Origin: Aureispira sp. CCB-QB1
Lineage (GTDB): Bacteria; Bacteroidota; Bacteroidia; Chitinophagales; Saprospiraceae
DNA length: 64,000 bases
Assembly (NCBI RefSeq): GCF_000724545.1
Contig: NZ_JHBV01000030.1
Coordinates: 124,001 to 188,000, forward strand
Reading direction: 5' to 3'
The notes under the pieces were generated by a model. That model did not search any database. It was not told the origin of the DNA and saw nothing but the letters and a program-made list of their open reading frames with translations. Shown piece after piece: positions 18,361 to 27,926 of the stretch. Position 1 is the first letter of the stretch, and the number at the start of each line of letters is the position of its first letter. The position numbers and the translations under genes are program-made.

Positions 18361-21300
18361 TTATTTCCCAATAATTTTTCCATTGGGCAACTGGTGTTCT
18401 ACTTTAAATAAAATAAAATCATTCAAGGCATTTTCTGTGCGAGTTGTGGGGTGCTGTTTGCCATCTGTTAACTTAACAACTTGCAATGTAACGTAATCTT
18501 TTAGTTCAGATACATGAACCAATCCATCGTGGTTCCGATCAGCTTCGCCAGAAGTCAGTCCTTCTAGAACAGCATATGTAAAAACCCCATTGTTCCAATC
18601 TTCTGACTCTAGCGCAAATTCATAGCCTCCTGCCGCAGAAATAACCGTTGCTCCCGTTCCTTTTGACACATCGCCAAACAAGGTTTTCATATATGTAAAA
18701 GAATTTTTTAAGCCAGCTTTTGGGCGAACCATTGTCGTTCCTGACTTTTGATTGATATGAACCTTATCATTAGCTGCAATCGACGAGCGTACAACAGCTT
18801 CGTCCTTATCTACTTCACCCGAATGACAAGCATCAATCATAATCAAACGATTTCGACATTCCATTCCATCTAACATCGTATTAATAGCATCGTATGGCAA
18901 ACCTTTGGCTTGTGGATTATTAAAATCAACATCATGCATTGCCAAGTAATAATCTAGCTGGTCATCTAATAATCCGTGAGAAGAAATGTAAATAATTACT
19001 TGATCGTCAATATTGGCTTTGTCCAAAAACTTACTAGCTTTCAGAACATTATCCTTGGTTGCCGACTCGTTAAATAATTCTTGAGTATGAATATTTCCAA
19101 AATAGTTAGAGGTCTTAAATTTAGCGATCAAATCTTTCGCATCCTTGGTGGCAAACTTTAGGTTCCGTTCCTCGTTTTTAAACTCAGAAACCCCTATTGT
19201 AAAAATATATAAATCGGGCTTTTTAGTCGAGTTGGGATGGTAAGTAACCTGAAAAGTCTCTCGCAGGCTTTCTAGCCCTTCTTCATTAAAAACAGATACT
19301 TTAACCAAATTTTTTCCTGCACTTAAACTAATTTCTAACTCTTCTTCTATCTTATTCGTATACCGTTCTTTTAACGAAATTCCTTTCAACTCAGGAGCGG
19401 GAACATCATTGACATAAATAGAAATACGATCTAATTTATGCGTTTCGTCCCAAGCTTTGATATTTAACTTCAACTGTTTGTTTTCTGTCGTAACGGGCAA
19501 TGTAACTTTATTACTCAACTCTATATTAGGCAATGCTAACTCACCTTCTAAATTATCGGGCGTAAACCCTAACTTGCTGAGGCGTTTTTCCCAAGCTTTG
19601 GTATACAGTTTAACCGAATATTTTGAAACACCTAAGCTTGTCAACACCTTATCAGGTCGATTAAATCGAACATCAAATTGATCAAACGAGTATAAATTCT
19701 CCTTAAATCGAAATCCAATTCCTGTATTATTGCCTTTAGATGATTTGTAATAATTATCAGGAGACAAAATAATATAATCAAATTCCTCCATCGCAATCAA
19801 TGAAGCTGCCTCTTGGCAAGATTTTAAATCCCAAACTTTTATAAAACCATCTTCGGCTGTAGAATACACTCGTTTTCCCTTCGCTCCAAACCAAACGAAT
19901 TTAATAGCACCATGATGGCCAGACATGGTACAAACACTCTTTTTGGTTGCCCAATCCCAAACCACAACATCAAAATTCACTTCACTAAAATAGCCTCCTT
20001 GTCCTGTAACTAAAGCCGTTCCATCCTCATTAAAATCTGCCGAAAATAAAATACCTTCTTTGCCTGTCTTAAAAGTATTAGAGATTTCTCCTGTTGTGTA
20101 ATCCCATTCAAACCACGTCATTTCGGCTTTCAAACGCTTGAGATTAGCATCGTATTCTGGTGTCGTTTTGCTAATTAAGACTTTGTTTGTATTTGGTACA
20201 AAATCCAATAAAAATTCATACGCTATTTGTGATGGGATAGTATGAACTTGTTTGCCTGTAGCAACTTCCCATGCTACTATTTTAGAACCATTGGTTTGAG
20301 CAATGATATAATCTCCTCTAGGGCTTAATTTGACACTCTTAAATATAGGCATTTCTGTAGATTTGAAATACACAGCATCTCCTACTTGCTTTTGCGTTTT
20401 AACATCCCATATTCTAAAAAAGAATTGATTGTTTTGATAATTTTTTAAGTCTATCGTTACTTCTTGTGTCAACAATCGACTGCCATCATGGTTAAAAGAA
20501 ATCTCTGTCAAGGCTTCAACTGCTGTACTTTCAAAAATTGGTTGGATTGTTTTGGCATCAAAAACAGTCAAAACAGGCTTTTCCTTGTCTCCGACTACCC
20601 ACGTTCCAAAAACAGAACCATCCGCACTAGCACTAGCAACCCCCGAAGTTTTGATGTACTGCTCCAAATCGCCTTCTTTCATATTCCACACACGAATTCC
20701 TGGAAATTTATTGTACACCGAATTTACCAAGTACTTCGAATTTGACCCTACCGATAGATGAGTAGACATTTTAAAATACCCTTTCAAACGCCCCAATTCC
20801 TTATTGTGCTTAAAATCAAACAATGTTCCTCCCATAAAAACAGTCGGTTGCAAACCATAGCCCTCACTTTCTGTTACCATTCCTGCTACACCTACCATAG
20901 TGTTATCTGGACTAATTGCCAAGTCGAAGGCAACCCCAATACGGTAAACCCCATTTTTGAGCGTTGTCATATCTTGACTAGTTGACTCGTTCATGACTCG
21001 CTTTAACTTGCCTTTTTGAATGCTATAATCTGCAATTGCTCCCGTTCTATCCATTACCAATAGATTTCGATTCGTTGGTGTAAACACCATTTCTATCATA
21101 TTCTGACTAGTATATTCAAAATCCGAAACGACTTTTTGTGTTTCCAAATTCCAAATAGTAATCATCTTATTAGCAATACTAAAACCAGCCACAAACTTCC
21201 CATTGGGACTAACAGCAACATTCATCAAAGCTTGGTCGTGATTAGCAGTCAACGTACCATCAATTGTCTTTGTTTTATAATTATATATAGACAAGGCGTT

Positions 21301-21837
21301 AATTTTGGCAGCATCTCTAGTAATCAGATGTTCTCCATCCTTTGTCAGTCTAATTTCGGTATCTGGAATGGCTCCATGTTTGGTAATTTCGGCGCCTGTC
21401 AAAATATCCAGTTCAACAATTTCACCTCCTTTCATTACAAGCACATGTGTCGTATTAGAGATATAGGTAAACGAACGGGTATACATTTCTAATTTTGTTC
21501 GTTGTACAATCTTTCCTGTTGCATGCTCCCAAGTAATCATCGTTCCTTTGTCGTCTATACTCAAAATATAACGATTGTCTGAAGTGTACTCTACTTTCCA
21601 AACATCTCCAACATGTCCGTACAACACTCTAAATTCTTGGCACAAACTTCGATCCCAAATTCGAACAGTTTTATCCATTCCCGCTGTTACAACAAATCTA
21701 TTATTGGGACTAAAACTAATTGCATATACATTCGCAATATGCCCACTTGTTACGACTATTTCGGGTTTCTCTTGTGCTGTCGTTGTTGTGTTTATGCCTA
21801 ACAAGCCGTATAAGCATATTAATAAAAATAGTTTCAT
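18361..21837 (-). CDS. Secreted WD40-repeat protein with C-terminal caspase (C14) domain
   Basis: This 1,158-residue protein has an N-terminal signal peptide (about 1-21, ending in TAQ). WD40-type blades span about 25-700 (for example VYAISFSPNNRFVVTAGMD with VRIWD, and a late GHHGAIKFVWF with IKVWD). A beta-rich linker follows (about 790-870), then a caspase-like domain (about 890-1145). The catalytic dyad is His954 (ISSHG) and Cys1004 (IDACHSG), both intact. Bacterial caspase homologues cleave after basic or acidic residues, and WD40 domains usually select partners. The natural substrate is unknown. Export from the cytoplasm sets it apart from intracellular cell-death metacaspases. There is no T9SS tail. 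The gene ends beside family A arm fragments. Confidence 0.88.
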   Translation of the reverse strand: MKLFLLICLYGLLGINTTTTAQEKPEIVVTSGHIANVYAISFSPNNRFVVTAGMDKTVRIWDRSLCQEFRVLYGHVGDVWKVEYTSDNRYILSIDDKGTMITWEHATGKIVQRTKLEMYTRSFTYISNTTHVLVMKGGEIVELDILTGAEITKHGAIPDTEIRLTKDGEHLITRDAAKINALSIYNYKTKTIDGTLTANHDQALMNVAVSPNGKFVAGFSIANKMITIWNLETQKVVSDFEYTSQNMIEMVFTPTNRNLLVMDRTGAIADYSIQKGKLKRVMNESTSQDMTTLKNGVYRIGVAFDLAISPDNTMVGVAGMVTESEGYGLQPTVFMGGTLFDFKHNKELGRLKGYFKMSTHLSVGSNSKYLVNSVYNKFPGIRVWNMKEGDLEQYIKTSGVASASADGSVFGTWVVGDKEKPVLTVFDAKTIQPIFESTAVEALTEISFNHDGSRLLTQEVTIDLKNYQNNQFFFRIWDVKTQKQVGDAVYFKSTEMPIFKSVKLSPRGDYIIAQTNGSKIVAWEVATGKQVHTIPSQIAYEFLLDFVPNTNKVLISKTTPEYDANLKRLKAEMTWFEWDYTTGEISNTFKTGKEGILFSADFNEDGTALVTGQGGYFSEVNFDVVVWDWATKKSVCTMSGHHGAIKFVWFGAKGKRVYSTAEDGFIKVWDLKSCQEAASLIAMEEFDYIILSPDNYYKSSKGNNTGIGFRFKENLYSFDQFDVRFNRPDKVLTSLGVSKYSVKLYTKAWEKRLSKLGFTPDNLEGELALPNIELSNKVTLPVTTENKQLKLNIKAWDETHKLDRISIYVNDVPAPELKGISLKERYTNKIEEELEISLSAGKNLVKVSVFNEEGLESLRETFQVTYHPNSTKKPDLYIFTIGVSEFKNEERNLKFATKDAKDLIAKFKTSNYFGNIHTQELFNESATKDNVLKASKFLDKANIDDQVIIYISSHGLLDDQLDYYLAMHDVDFNNPQAKGLPYDAINTMLDGMECRNRLIMIDACHSGEVDKDEAVVRSSIAANDKVHINQKSGTTMVRPKAGLKNSFTYMKTLFGDVSKGTGATVISAAGGYEFALESEDWNNGVFTYAVLEGLTSGEADRNHDGLVHVSELKDYVTLQVVKLTDGKQHPTTRTENALNDFILFKVEHQLPNGKIIGK

Positions 21838-21919
21838 ATGTGTTTGTTAAAAGCGCTTTATTCAGTTTATAGTCAAGACAACTTTTGTTTATTGATTGAT
21901 TTTGAAAGATCATTATTCA

Positions 21920-22546
21920 TCAAACCCACTCCTTGGCAGCTGCCGTTGACAGCCATCCTAAGAATATGGGCATCCAAAAGATGGGATAGCCCAACTTGAC
22001 GGCATCTATAAACGCAGTACCTCGAGTCCACAAGGGGAATTGCTCAACACAAATCAAACTAGCTGGAACCACAGAAATAATTGCCACCATAATGGTTAAT
22101 ATATGCATACCATCTGTCGTTTTATGAAAATGCCGCATTGGTATAAAATAGATAATAGATAGTAAAATAACTGTTGCCATTAATTTCCAAATAGACAAGG
22201 TAATAATTCCGTTATCGCCTCCTATTAGCCCTCTTGTATACAAGGTATAAAAAATTTGCTTCGCCAAAAAGTAGGCTCCTAGACTTGCACCATATAGTAA
22301 TCCTATATACAAAATCGTCCATCCAATAGGCATTTCTAGTTCTATTCGCATCGGCAAAATAAAAGCCAAGACAATTAAGAATGGAATGATATAGACGCTT
22401 GTGATAGGTTGGCGAATCCACTTCATTCCTTGCCAGCCAATTAGTTCATGTAGCTCATACCACCACATTAACAAGCCAATTATACCAACTACAATTGGTA
22501 CAATCAACAAAAAAATATCTTTTATAGTTAGTTTCTGTTGCTCCAT
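21920..22546 (-). CDS. Polytopic membrane protein of unknown function
   Basis: The ATG at 22546 gives 208 residues; a TTG one codon earlier is possible. About six hydrophobic helices cover nearly the whole length (IFLLIVPIVVGIIGLLMW at the start, FWMPIFLGWLSTAAA at the end). No family motif is recognised. It lies 82 bp upstream of the WD40-caspase gene in the same direction, so the two may be co-transcribed. A functional link is unproven. Confidence 0.65.
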   Translation of the reverse strand: MEQQKLTIKDIFLLIVPIVVGIIGLLMWWYELHELIGWQGMKWIRQPITSVYIIPFLIVLAFILPMRIELEMPIGWTILYIGLLYGASLGAYFLAKQIFYTLYTRGLIGGDNGIITLSIWKLMATVILLSIIYFIPMRHFHKTTDGMHILTIMVAIISVVPASLICVEQFPLWTRGTAFIDAVKLGYPIFWMPIFLGWLSTAAAKEWV

Positions 22547-22714
22547 CAATGGCTCTATTAGACGATTAGGGATTTCTTTAAGATAAGTGCTTCTTTAAGT
22601 AGCAAAAAGCTACAAAGGAACTGATATTTGTGCACTTTTAGGACTTTATAAATAGGAAATATTGGACTAGTAATTGGGGATAGTAAAAAATACTACGAAG
22701 GATTTATGATTTAG

Positions 22715-22854
22715 TAGTTCGTTGATTTTTTACTTTTTTACCAAAAAGATAAAAAAGCACATTTATATTAGTTTGATAATCAAAATCTTAAGACAAAATA
22801 CAGCAGATTTGCAACTTGTTGATTATCAAACTAATAAAGTTTTTCAACGAACTA
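22715..22854 (-). repeat. Family A 140-bp nested palindrome, copy A2 (inverted)
   Basis: Outer arms TAGTTCGTTGA (22715-22725) and TCAACGAACTA (22844-22854) pair perfectly. The inner arms at 22768-22782 and 22820-22834 are a perfect 15-bp inverted repeat (TTAGTTTGATAATCA). The left half is identical, as reverse complement, to the right half of copy A5 over about 68 bp. It lies in the 580-bp spacer (22547-23126) upstream of rbfA, which holds nothing else recognised. Confidence 0.85.
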
Positions 22855-23126
22855 TTGTGATTATTAAATAGAAAATTAAGGTTTTTCTTAATTTTTAGTG
22901 GTAATTTGCGAATTTATTTTCAAAATACCCGTTATCTAACGAAACCCTATTGCAAAATAGATGGTTATATTATTGCTAGATGCTGTACTTTTAGCTATAC
23001 TATTTGATGCAATCTTATCATCAAGCGTTACCTCTCAACAAGTAGACTAGTTCATGGATCTAAGTTTGTTAACGTTTTTTTCGATTGGATAACGCCTGTT
23101 TTGTCATTTTAAAATTAATTAATAGT

Positions 23127-23564
23127 TTGGAACAAACAAAAAAACAACGCCAAGTTGGTAGTTTAATACAACACGAATTCAGTACTGTCTTGCAGACAGA
23201 AGGAGCCTTTATTTATGGTGTTGAACCACTTGTTACTGTCACGAATGTTAAAATGAGTTCGGATTTGGGAATTGCTTATATTTATGTTAGTGTGTATAAC
23301 GTTCCCTACAAACAAGAAGTGGTCAAAGAATTGTGGGAAAATTTAGCTTATTTACGTGGTCAAGTGGGCAAACGCATTCGCAAGCAAGTACGTCGTATCC
23401 CGATGCTAAAATTCTTCATTGATGATACTTTGGATGAGGTAGAACATTTGGATAACCTCTTCTCTAGAATTCATTCTGAAAAGAACACACAAAACCGTTC
23501 AATGAAAGAAGCAATGGAAGCTAGAAAAAAATTGGACGAATTAAGCCAAGACGAAGAAGAATAA
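23127..23564 (+). CDS. rbfA: Ribosome-binding factor A
   Basis: RbfA is a KH-like protein that binds the 30S subunit and helps 16S rRNA 5'-end maturation. The N-terminus TKKQRQVGSLIQHEFSTVLQ, the strand VTNVKMSSDLGIAYIYVSVY, and RIRKQVRRIPMLKFFIDDTLDE are the family's conserved blocks. No ATG fits. The TTG at 23127 gives 145 residues beginning MEQTKKQRQVG, matching the usual RbfA start. An earlier TTG at 23085 would add 14 hydrophobic residues and is unlikely. A charged tail of about 25 residues follows the domain. It is upstream of a LolC/E-type permease, a neighbour pair I know from other Bacteroidota. Confidence 0.9.
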   Translation: MEQTKKQRQVGSLIQHEFSTVLQTEGAFIYGVEPLVTVTNVKMSSDLGIAYIYVSVYNVPYKQEVVKELWENLAYLRGQVGKRIRKQVRRIPMLKFFIDDTLDEVEHLDNLFSRIHSEKNTQNRSMKEAMEARKKLDELSQDEEE

Positions 23565-23644
23565 TTATTTTTGTCTTTCTACTTGGGGATAGCTTACAAT
23601 AGCCTACGCCTACTAGTAATTGGATACAAATACAAGTACGACAC

Positions 23645-24892
23645 ATGAATCTACCATTCAAATTTGCCAAACGCTATATCTTTTCCAAAAAATCAACCAA
23701 TGCCATTAATATTATTTCTAGTATTGCTGTATTGGGAATTGCAATTGGAAGTATGGCACTCATTATCATTATGTCTGTATTTAATGGTTTTGAGGGATTG
23801 TTGGGCAACTTGATTGGTAGTTTCAAACCTGATGTAAAAATTACTGTCAATGAAGGAAAAGTATTTGTTGCAGACAGTAGCATGATTCAAAATATTCGTT
23901 TGCTAGAAGGCGTACACAGTATTTCCAAAACCTTGGAAGAAATTGCCCTATTTGAGTATGATGGCGTTCAGAATATTGCTCACATCAAAGGAGTCGATGA
24001 AAACTACATACAAGTAACAGCCATTGACACCTGCTTAGAGGGAAATCAAAAGTATCTAGTTTATGATACGATCAAGGATATAAACTATACGGTTATTGGT
24101 GCTAATTTAGCATATCCACTCAATATTAGTGTTGGTCAAGCGTTTAATCGTCCAATAACGATTTATATGCCCAAAAGAGAAGGGCGAATATCAACTAACC
24201 CAACCAAAAAACCTTTTAAAAAACGTAAAGCTTACCCTTCGGCAATTTATGAAGTTCAACAATCTGAATACGATAATTACGCCATTACGAACCTAGCCTT
24301 TGTTCAAGAAATTACATCTTATAAAAACGGGGAAATTTCTGCTCTGGAAATAAAATTGGATCCTGCCTTTAATGAGACTCAAACCTTGCAAGCCATTCGG
24401 GATATTGCAGGTGACGACTATATTGTTCAAAATCGCTATCAACAAGACGAAGCACTCTATAATATTACCCAACTAGAAAAAATCGTTGCCTATTTTATCT
24501 TTGCATTTACGCTTGTATTGGTTGCCTTTAATATGGTTGGTGCTTTGTGGATGCTCGTTTTGGACAAACAGAAGGATATTTCTATCCTAAAATCGATGGG
24601 TGCAACGAGTAAACTCATTCGCCAAATCTTTCTTATGGAAGGTTTTTTACTGTCTTTAATTGGGCTGTTATTGGGTTGTTTTTTAGCCATCGTCCTCTGT
24701 GTCTTGCAACAACAATATGGCTTAGTAAAATTAAGTGGTTCGGGTGAATTTATTATTAATGCCTATCCTGTTGAGATGCGTTTGGGAGATTTTGTAGTCG
24801 TAATTTTAACTGTTTTAGGAATTGGAACCAGTGCTGCGTGGCTTCCTGCCCAAAAAGCTAGCACTGTTGAAAATATTCAACGCAAAGAATAA
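23645..24892 (+). CDS. LolC/LolE-type ABC transporter permease (FtsX family)
   Basis: This 415-residue inner-membrane protein has one N-terminal helix (about 22-48, INIISSIAVLGIAIGSMALI), a periplasmic domain of about 230 residues, and three C-terminal helices of the FtsX domain (about 280-400). The start LPFKFAKRYIFSKKS and SVFNGFEGLLGN are characteristic of LolC/E, which extracts lipoproteins from the inner membrane with the LolD ATPase. No ATPase gene is adjacent; Bacteroidota often encode it elsewhere. It follows rbfA by 80 bp in the same direction. Confidence 0.88.
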   Translation: MNLPFKFAKRYIFSKKSTNAINIISSIAVLGIAIGSMALIIIMSVFNGFEGLLGNLIGSFKPDVKITVNEGKVFVADSSMIQNIRLLEGVHSISKTLEEIALFEYDGVQNIAHIKGVDENYIQVTAIDTCLEGNQKYLVYDTIKDINYTVIGANLAYPLNISVGQAFNRPITIYMPKREGRISTNPTKKPFKKRKAYPSAIYEVQQSEYDNYAITNLAFVQEITSYKNGEISALEIKLDPAFNETQTLQAIRDIAGDDYIVQNRYQQDEALYNITQLEKIVAYFIFAFTLVLVAFNMVGALWMLVLDKQKDISILKSMGATSKLIRQIFLMEGFLLSLIGLLLGCFLAIVLCVLQQQYGLVKLSGSGEFIINAYPVEMRLGDFVVVILTVLGIGTSAAWLPAQKASTVENIQRKE

Positions 24893-24991
24893 TACATTAC
24901 TAGGCTTTCTTTTAGTTAGATATTGAAAAATTGCCTATTATCCAATAGAATAATTTTAACATTGCTTATTATTATAGTTGCTATATCCTCC

Positions 24992-25006
24992 TATCCTATT
25001 AGGATA
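24992..25006. promoter_or_regulatory. 15-bp odd palindrome, possible operator
   Basis: TATCCTA-T-TAGGATA is a perfect inverted repeat 28 bp before the start of the gene at 25035. Its position suits an operator, but no regulator is known and chance occurrence in AT-rich DNA cannot be excluded. Confidence 0.25.
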
Positions 25007-25034
25007 ATATCTCTTTTATCAAGATTTTCTACCA

Positions 25035-25427
25035 ATGCCCCAAGATCACGATTTATTAGATTTTGAAGCGCCAGTTACGATGGGTTCGTATGAGCGTTTT
25101 TTGAACTATATTGAGTCCAAACATAGTTTGCTTAAAATATTAGGTGCCGTCCTATTCAACAGTTTATCCACACTTATTATTTGCTACAAAGCAGGTCATA
25201 GTGAAGATGCATTAATTGAAATGCTGACGGTTGCAGGCGGCATGTATATATTGGTAACAGCAATGAGTTGGTTCTTGCATATCTTCATCATGATCAGCGC
25301 TGCCATTATAGATGCCATTACAGCATACAACCCCAAGATTAGAATACTTGGCGCACTCAGTATCAGCTTTTTACTATCTTTAGTAATATTTATAATTTTT
25401 TGTATTCTGGCTATATTCATTGACTAA
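25035..25427 (+). CDS. Small polytopic membrane protein
   Basis: This 130-residue protein has a cytoplasmic N-terminus of about 30 residues and three or four hydrophobic helices (about 35-50, 63-95 and 103-129). No recognised family; the composition is vaguely Yip1-like. It stands between the LolC/E-type permease (142 bp upstream) and the metalloprotease gene, in the same direction. A 15-bp palindrome precedes it. Confidence 0.6.
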   Translation: MPQDHDLLDFEAPVTMGSYERFLNYIESKHSLLKILGAVLFNSLSTLIICYKAGHSEDALIEMLTVAGGMYILVTAMSWFLHIFIMISAAIIDAITAYNPKIRILGALSISFLLSLVIFIIFCILAIFID

Positions 25428-25694
25428 TAACATGAATATAAAATAGCTTCCCCCATTCTAAAACAGCAGCACAACCTACCTTCGTACGGCTATTCTATTG
25501 TACATTTCTATCTATATAACTTCTTGCTTTTTTTATTTTTTGTAAAAAAAAGCAATGACCATACCGTAGCAACACAGCAAACTACTATTCAATAGACTAT
25601 TCTTTTAATATGCTCTTAAAATATGTAAAAAAAGTTTACATTAGAGTTCATTATCAACAATTAACTAACAAATTAAACTATATTATTAACAACA

Positions 25695-27434
25695 ATGAAA
25701 TTAATATACCTAGCCGTTCTCTGTCTATTACTAACCACCAACCACCTCCTCGCGCAGCAAACGTGGCATAAATGTGGTTTTGACCATGCGATTTATCAAT
25801 TAGAACAACAACACCCTGGTTACAAACAACATATTGATGCTGTTTTTGATGAGTCGAACCGAATAGGGCAACAAACCCAACACAGTCGCTCCATTCATAC
25901 AATACCTGTTGCGGTTCATGTTGTTTGGAAAACGCCCAACGAAAAACTATCTGAATGTACCATCAACGAACAAATAGAAATTCTAAACGACGACTATCGT
26001 CGTCAAAATGCAGATGCCAGCAATTTGCGTCCTATCTTCAATAGCATCGCTGCTGATACAGAGATAGAGTTTCGTTTAGATACGATTATCTGGACACAAT
26101 CTAATGTAGACTTTGCTAGCTTAGGTCCTTTTGGAGGACTGTTCCCCGACCCCACTTCTATTGATAGTGTCAAAGGAACAAGCCCACCTTTAGATCCTGA
26201 TCAATATCTAAACATTTGGACGCTTAATTTGGGTTCTGGTGGTCTATTGGGCTATGCTTATCCTCCTGATAGTTTACCCAATTGGCCAGCAGGAGCATCA
26301 GCACCTAGCAAAAACAGAGAAGGCGTTGTGCTTCATTACGAAATCGTTGGAGGACCTAGAAGTGTTACTTTTGGAGGTGGTTTTGGCGCTCCAACAACCG
26401 TTAATACACAAGGCAGAACCGCTGTTCATGAAGTTGGGCACTACTTAGGATTGCGCCATATTTGGGGCGATGGTGCTGGCGGTGGAATTTTTCCTCAACC
26501 AAGCTGTTCTGTTGATGATGGTATTGGTGATACTCCAAATTGTTTGGATCGCTCTGAATTTGATTGTGATACCACCAAAAACAGTTGTGATACAACATTA
26601 GTCAACGATATGCCCGACATGATAGAAAACTATATGGATTATTCTGCTGAATCGTGTATGAATAGTTTTACCATTGGGCAAAAAAATCACATGAAAGGAG
26701 TTTTAAATGGTCCTCGTTCAGGTTTGTCAACTACTCCTGTCAAAATCCGCCCTGCTTACGATGCTATTTATCACGCTGAAGTATTAGCCGTTAATACAGG
26801 CAGTAGCTGCACTAGTATTTTTACGGCAACCAATATGAATGCTTCCGCCTCTATGCCTGATGCTCCTTGTATGGGAACCATCGCCAATGATGTTTGGTTT
26901 TCCTTTACCGCTACTAGCTCTGACTTACTTTTAGAAGTTTCTAATATTAACAATATTACAGGCAGTTCTACTGCTATGGCTTATGAATTATTTGAAGGAG
27001 CTTGTGATAGTTTGAGTAGTTTAGGTTGTGGCAACGCAGGCAACAATGCGTTATCTGGTTTGACAACAGGTGCTGTTTATTACCTTAGAATTTATAGCAT
27101 GAGCACAGCAGATAGCCACAACTTTGATATTTGTCTGCGTAACAACAACCTTGTAGCAGTAGATCAAATTGAGCAAATTCTAAGCCGAGGTATTCACTTA
27201 TCTCCTAATCCTACATCTGGTGATATTAACATTAATATTGATAATAACATCAGCTTTGAAGGCTTCCTAAGCATTAAAAATGTTTTAGGTCAAGCTATTA
27301 CACCACCTGTAGCGATTGACAATCACAATCGTCAATACACCCTTTCACTAACCAACGAAAATAGTGGTTTGTATTTAGTTGAAATCCGAATGAATAACTA
27401 TACCATTACTAAAAAGGTTATTCTTCAAAAGTAA
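25695..27434 (+). CDS. Secreted M43 (pappalysin/cytophagalysin) zinc metalloprotease with T9SS tail
   Basis: This 579-residue protein has a signal peptide of about 20 residues (HLLAQ). The M43 catalytic domain (about 60-335) carries the metzincin zinc motif HEVGHYLGLRH (His245, Glu246, His249, His255) and the Met-turn-like ENYMDYS. Cysteines around it (CSVDDGIGDTPNC) match family disulfides. A beta-sandwich (about 355-490) resembles the domains that often follow such peptidases. The last 80 residues form a type A T9SS sorting domain (LSPNPTSGDI, then SGLYLVEI and a basic end KKVILQK). The enzyme should therefore be exported through the outer membrane. It is followed by its own terminator. Confidence 0.92.
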   Translation: MKLIYLAVLCLLLTTNHLLAQQTWHKCGFDHAIYQLEQQHPGYKQHIDAVFDESNRIGQQTQHSRSIHTIPVAVHVVWKTPNEKLSECTINEQIEILNDDYRRQNADASNLRPIFNSIAADTEIEFRLDTIIWTQSNVDFASLGPFGGLFPDPTSIDSVKGTSPPLDPDQYLNIWTLNLGSGGLLGYAYPPDSLPNWPAGASAPSKNREGVVLHYEIVGGPRSVTFGGGFGAPTTVNTQGRTAVHEVGHYLGLRHIWGDGAGGGIFPQPSCSVDDGIGDTPNCLDRSEFDCDTTKNSCDTTLVNDMPDMIENYMDYSAESCMNSFTIGQKNHMKGVLNGPRSGLSTTPVKIRPAYDAIYHAEVLAVNTGSSCTSIFTATNMNASASMPDAPCMGTIANDVWFSFTATSSDLLLEVSNINNITGSSTAMAYELFEGACDSLSSLGCGNAGNNALSGLTTGAVYYLRIYSMSTADSHNFDICLRNNNLVAVDQIEQILSRGIHLSPNPTSGDININIDNNISFEGFLSIKNVLGQAITPPVAIDNHNRQYTLSLTNENSGLYLVEIRMNNYTITKKVILQK

Positions 27435-27459
27435 ATCGCTCACCTACTTAATTATATAT

Positions 27460-27499
27460 GGACCAATTTGATCTTTGAAGGTCAAATTGGTTCTTTTTA
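27460..27499 (+). terminator. Terminator of the M43 protease gene
   Basis: GACCAATTTGA (27461-27471) pairs with TCAAATTGGTTC (27482-27493), followed by TTTTTAT, 26 nt past the stop codon. Confidence 0.85.
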
Positions 27500-27926
27500 T
27501 TTCTATTCTCACAAAGCGCTTTATTTTTTATCAAAAATAGTCTGAAAGAGGCATTATTCCCTCAATAGCTTTTGAAGCTATAGAAGCAAAGCTTTTTCTT
27601 TTGTGCCTCATTTTTAACAAAAAGCAAAAAATCAATGAAGTACTATTATGGAATCCGCTTGTAATTCCTTATATATGTAATTGAATTTCTTAACGAATTG
27701 TTAATACGTTTATACTACCTTAGCTTAGAATTTCGTTTTATCATTCCAATATAGAGGTATCCACAACTATAAATCTCTTAGAGATCAATTTGCACGTAAT
27801 CATTCACACATAAAATTTTTTTCGTCTCTAAAAAACACATTATTTAACTAACATACTATTTTTTAGGAATGGCTACTTCTTATTCCAACACCCTTAGCTG
27901 TTTCTAAAATTCTAAAAACAAAAAGT
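27500..27926. other. Intergenic region with a branched hairpin element
   Basis: At 27548-27609 an outer stem, GAGGCA/TGCCTC, encloses two hairpins: ATAGCTT-TTG-AAGCTAT (27565-27581) and AAGC-AAA-GCTT (27584-27594). ATTTTT follows. It lies beyond the protease terminator, so it is not that gene's terminator. The rest of this spacer, ahead of the first cysteine-repeat gene, shows nothing else. Confidence 0.4.
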
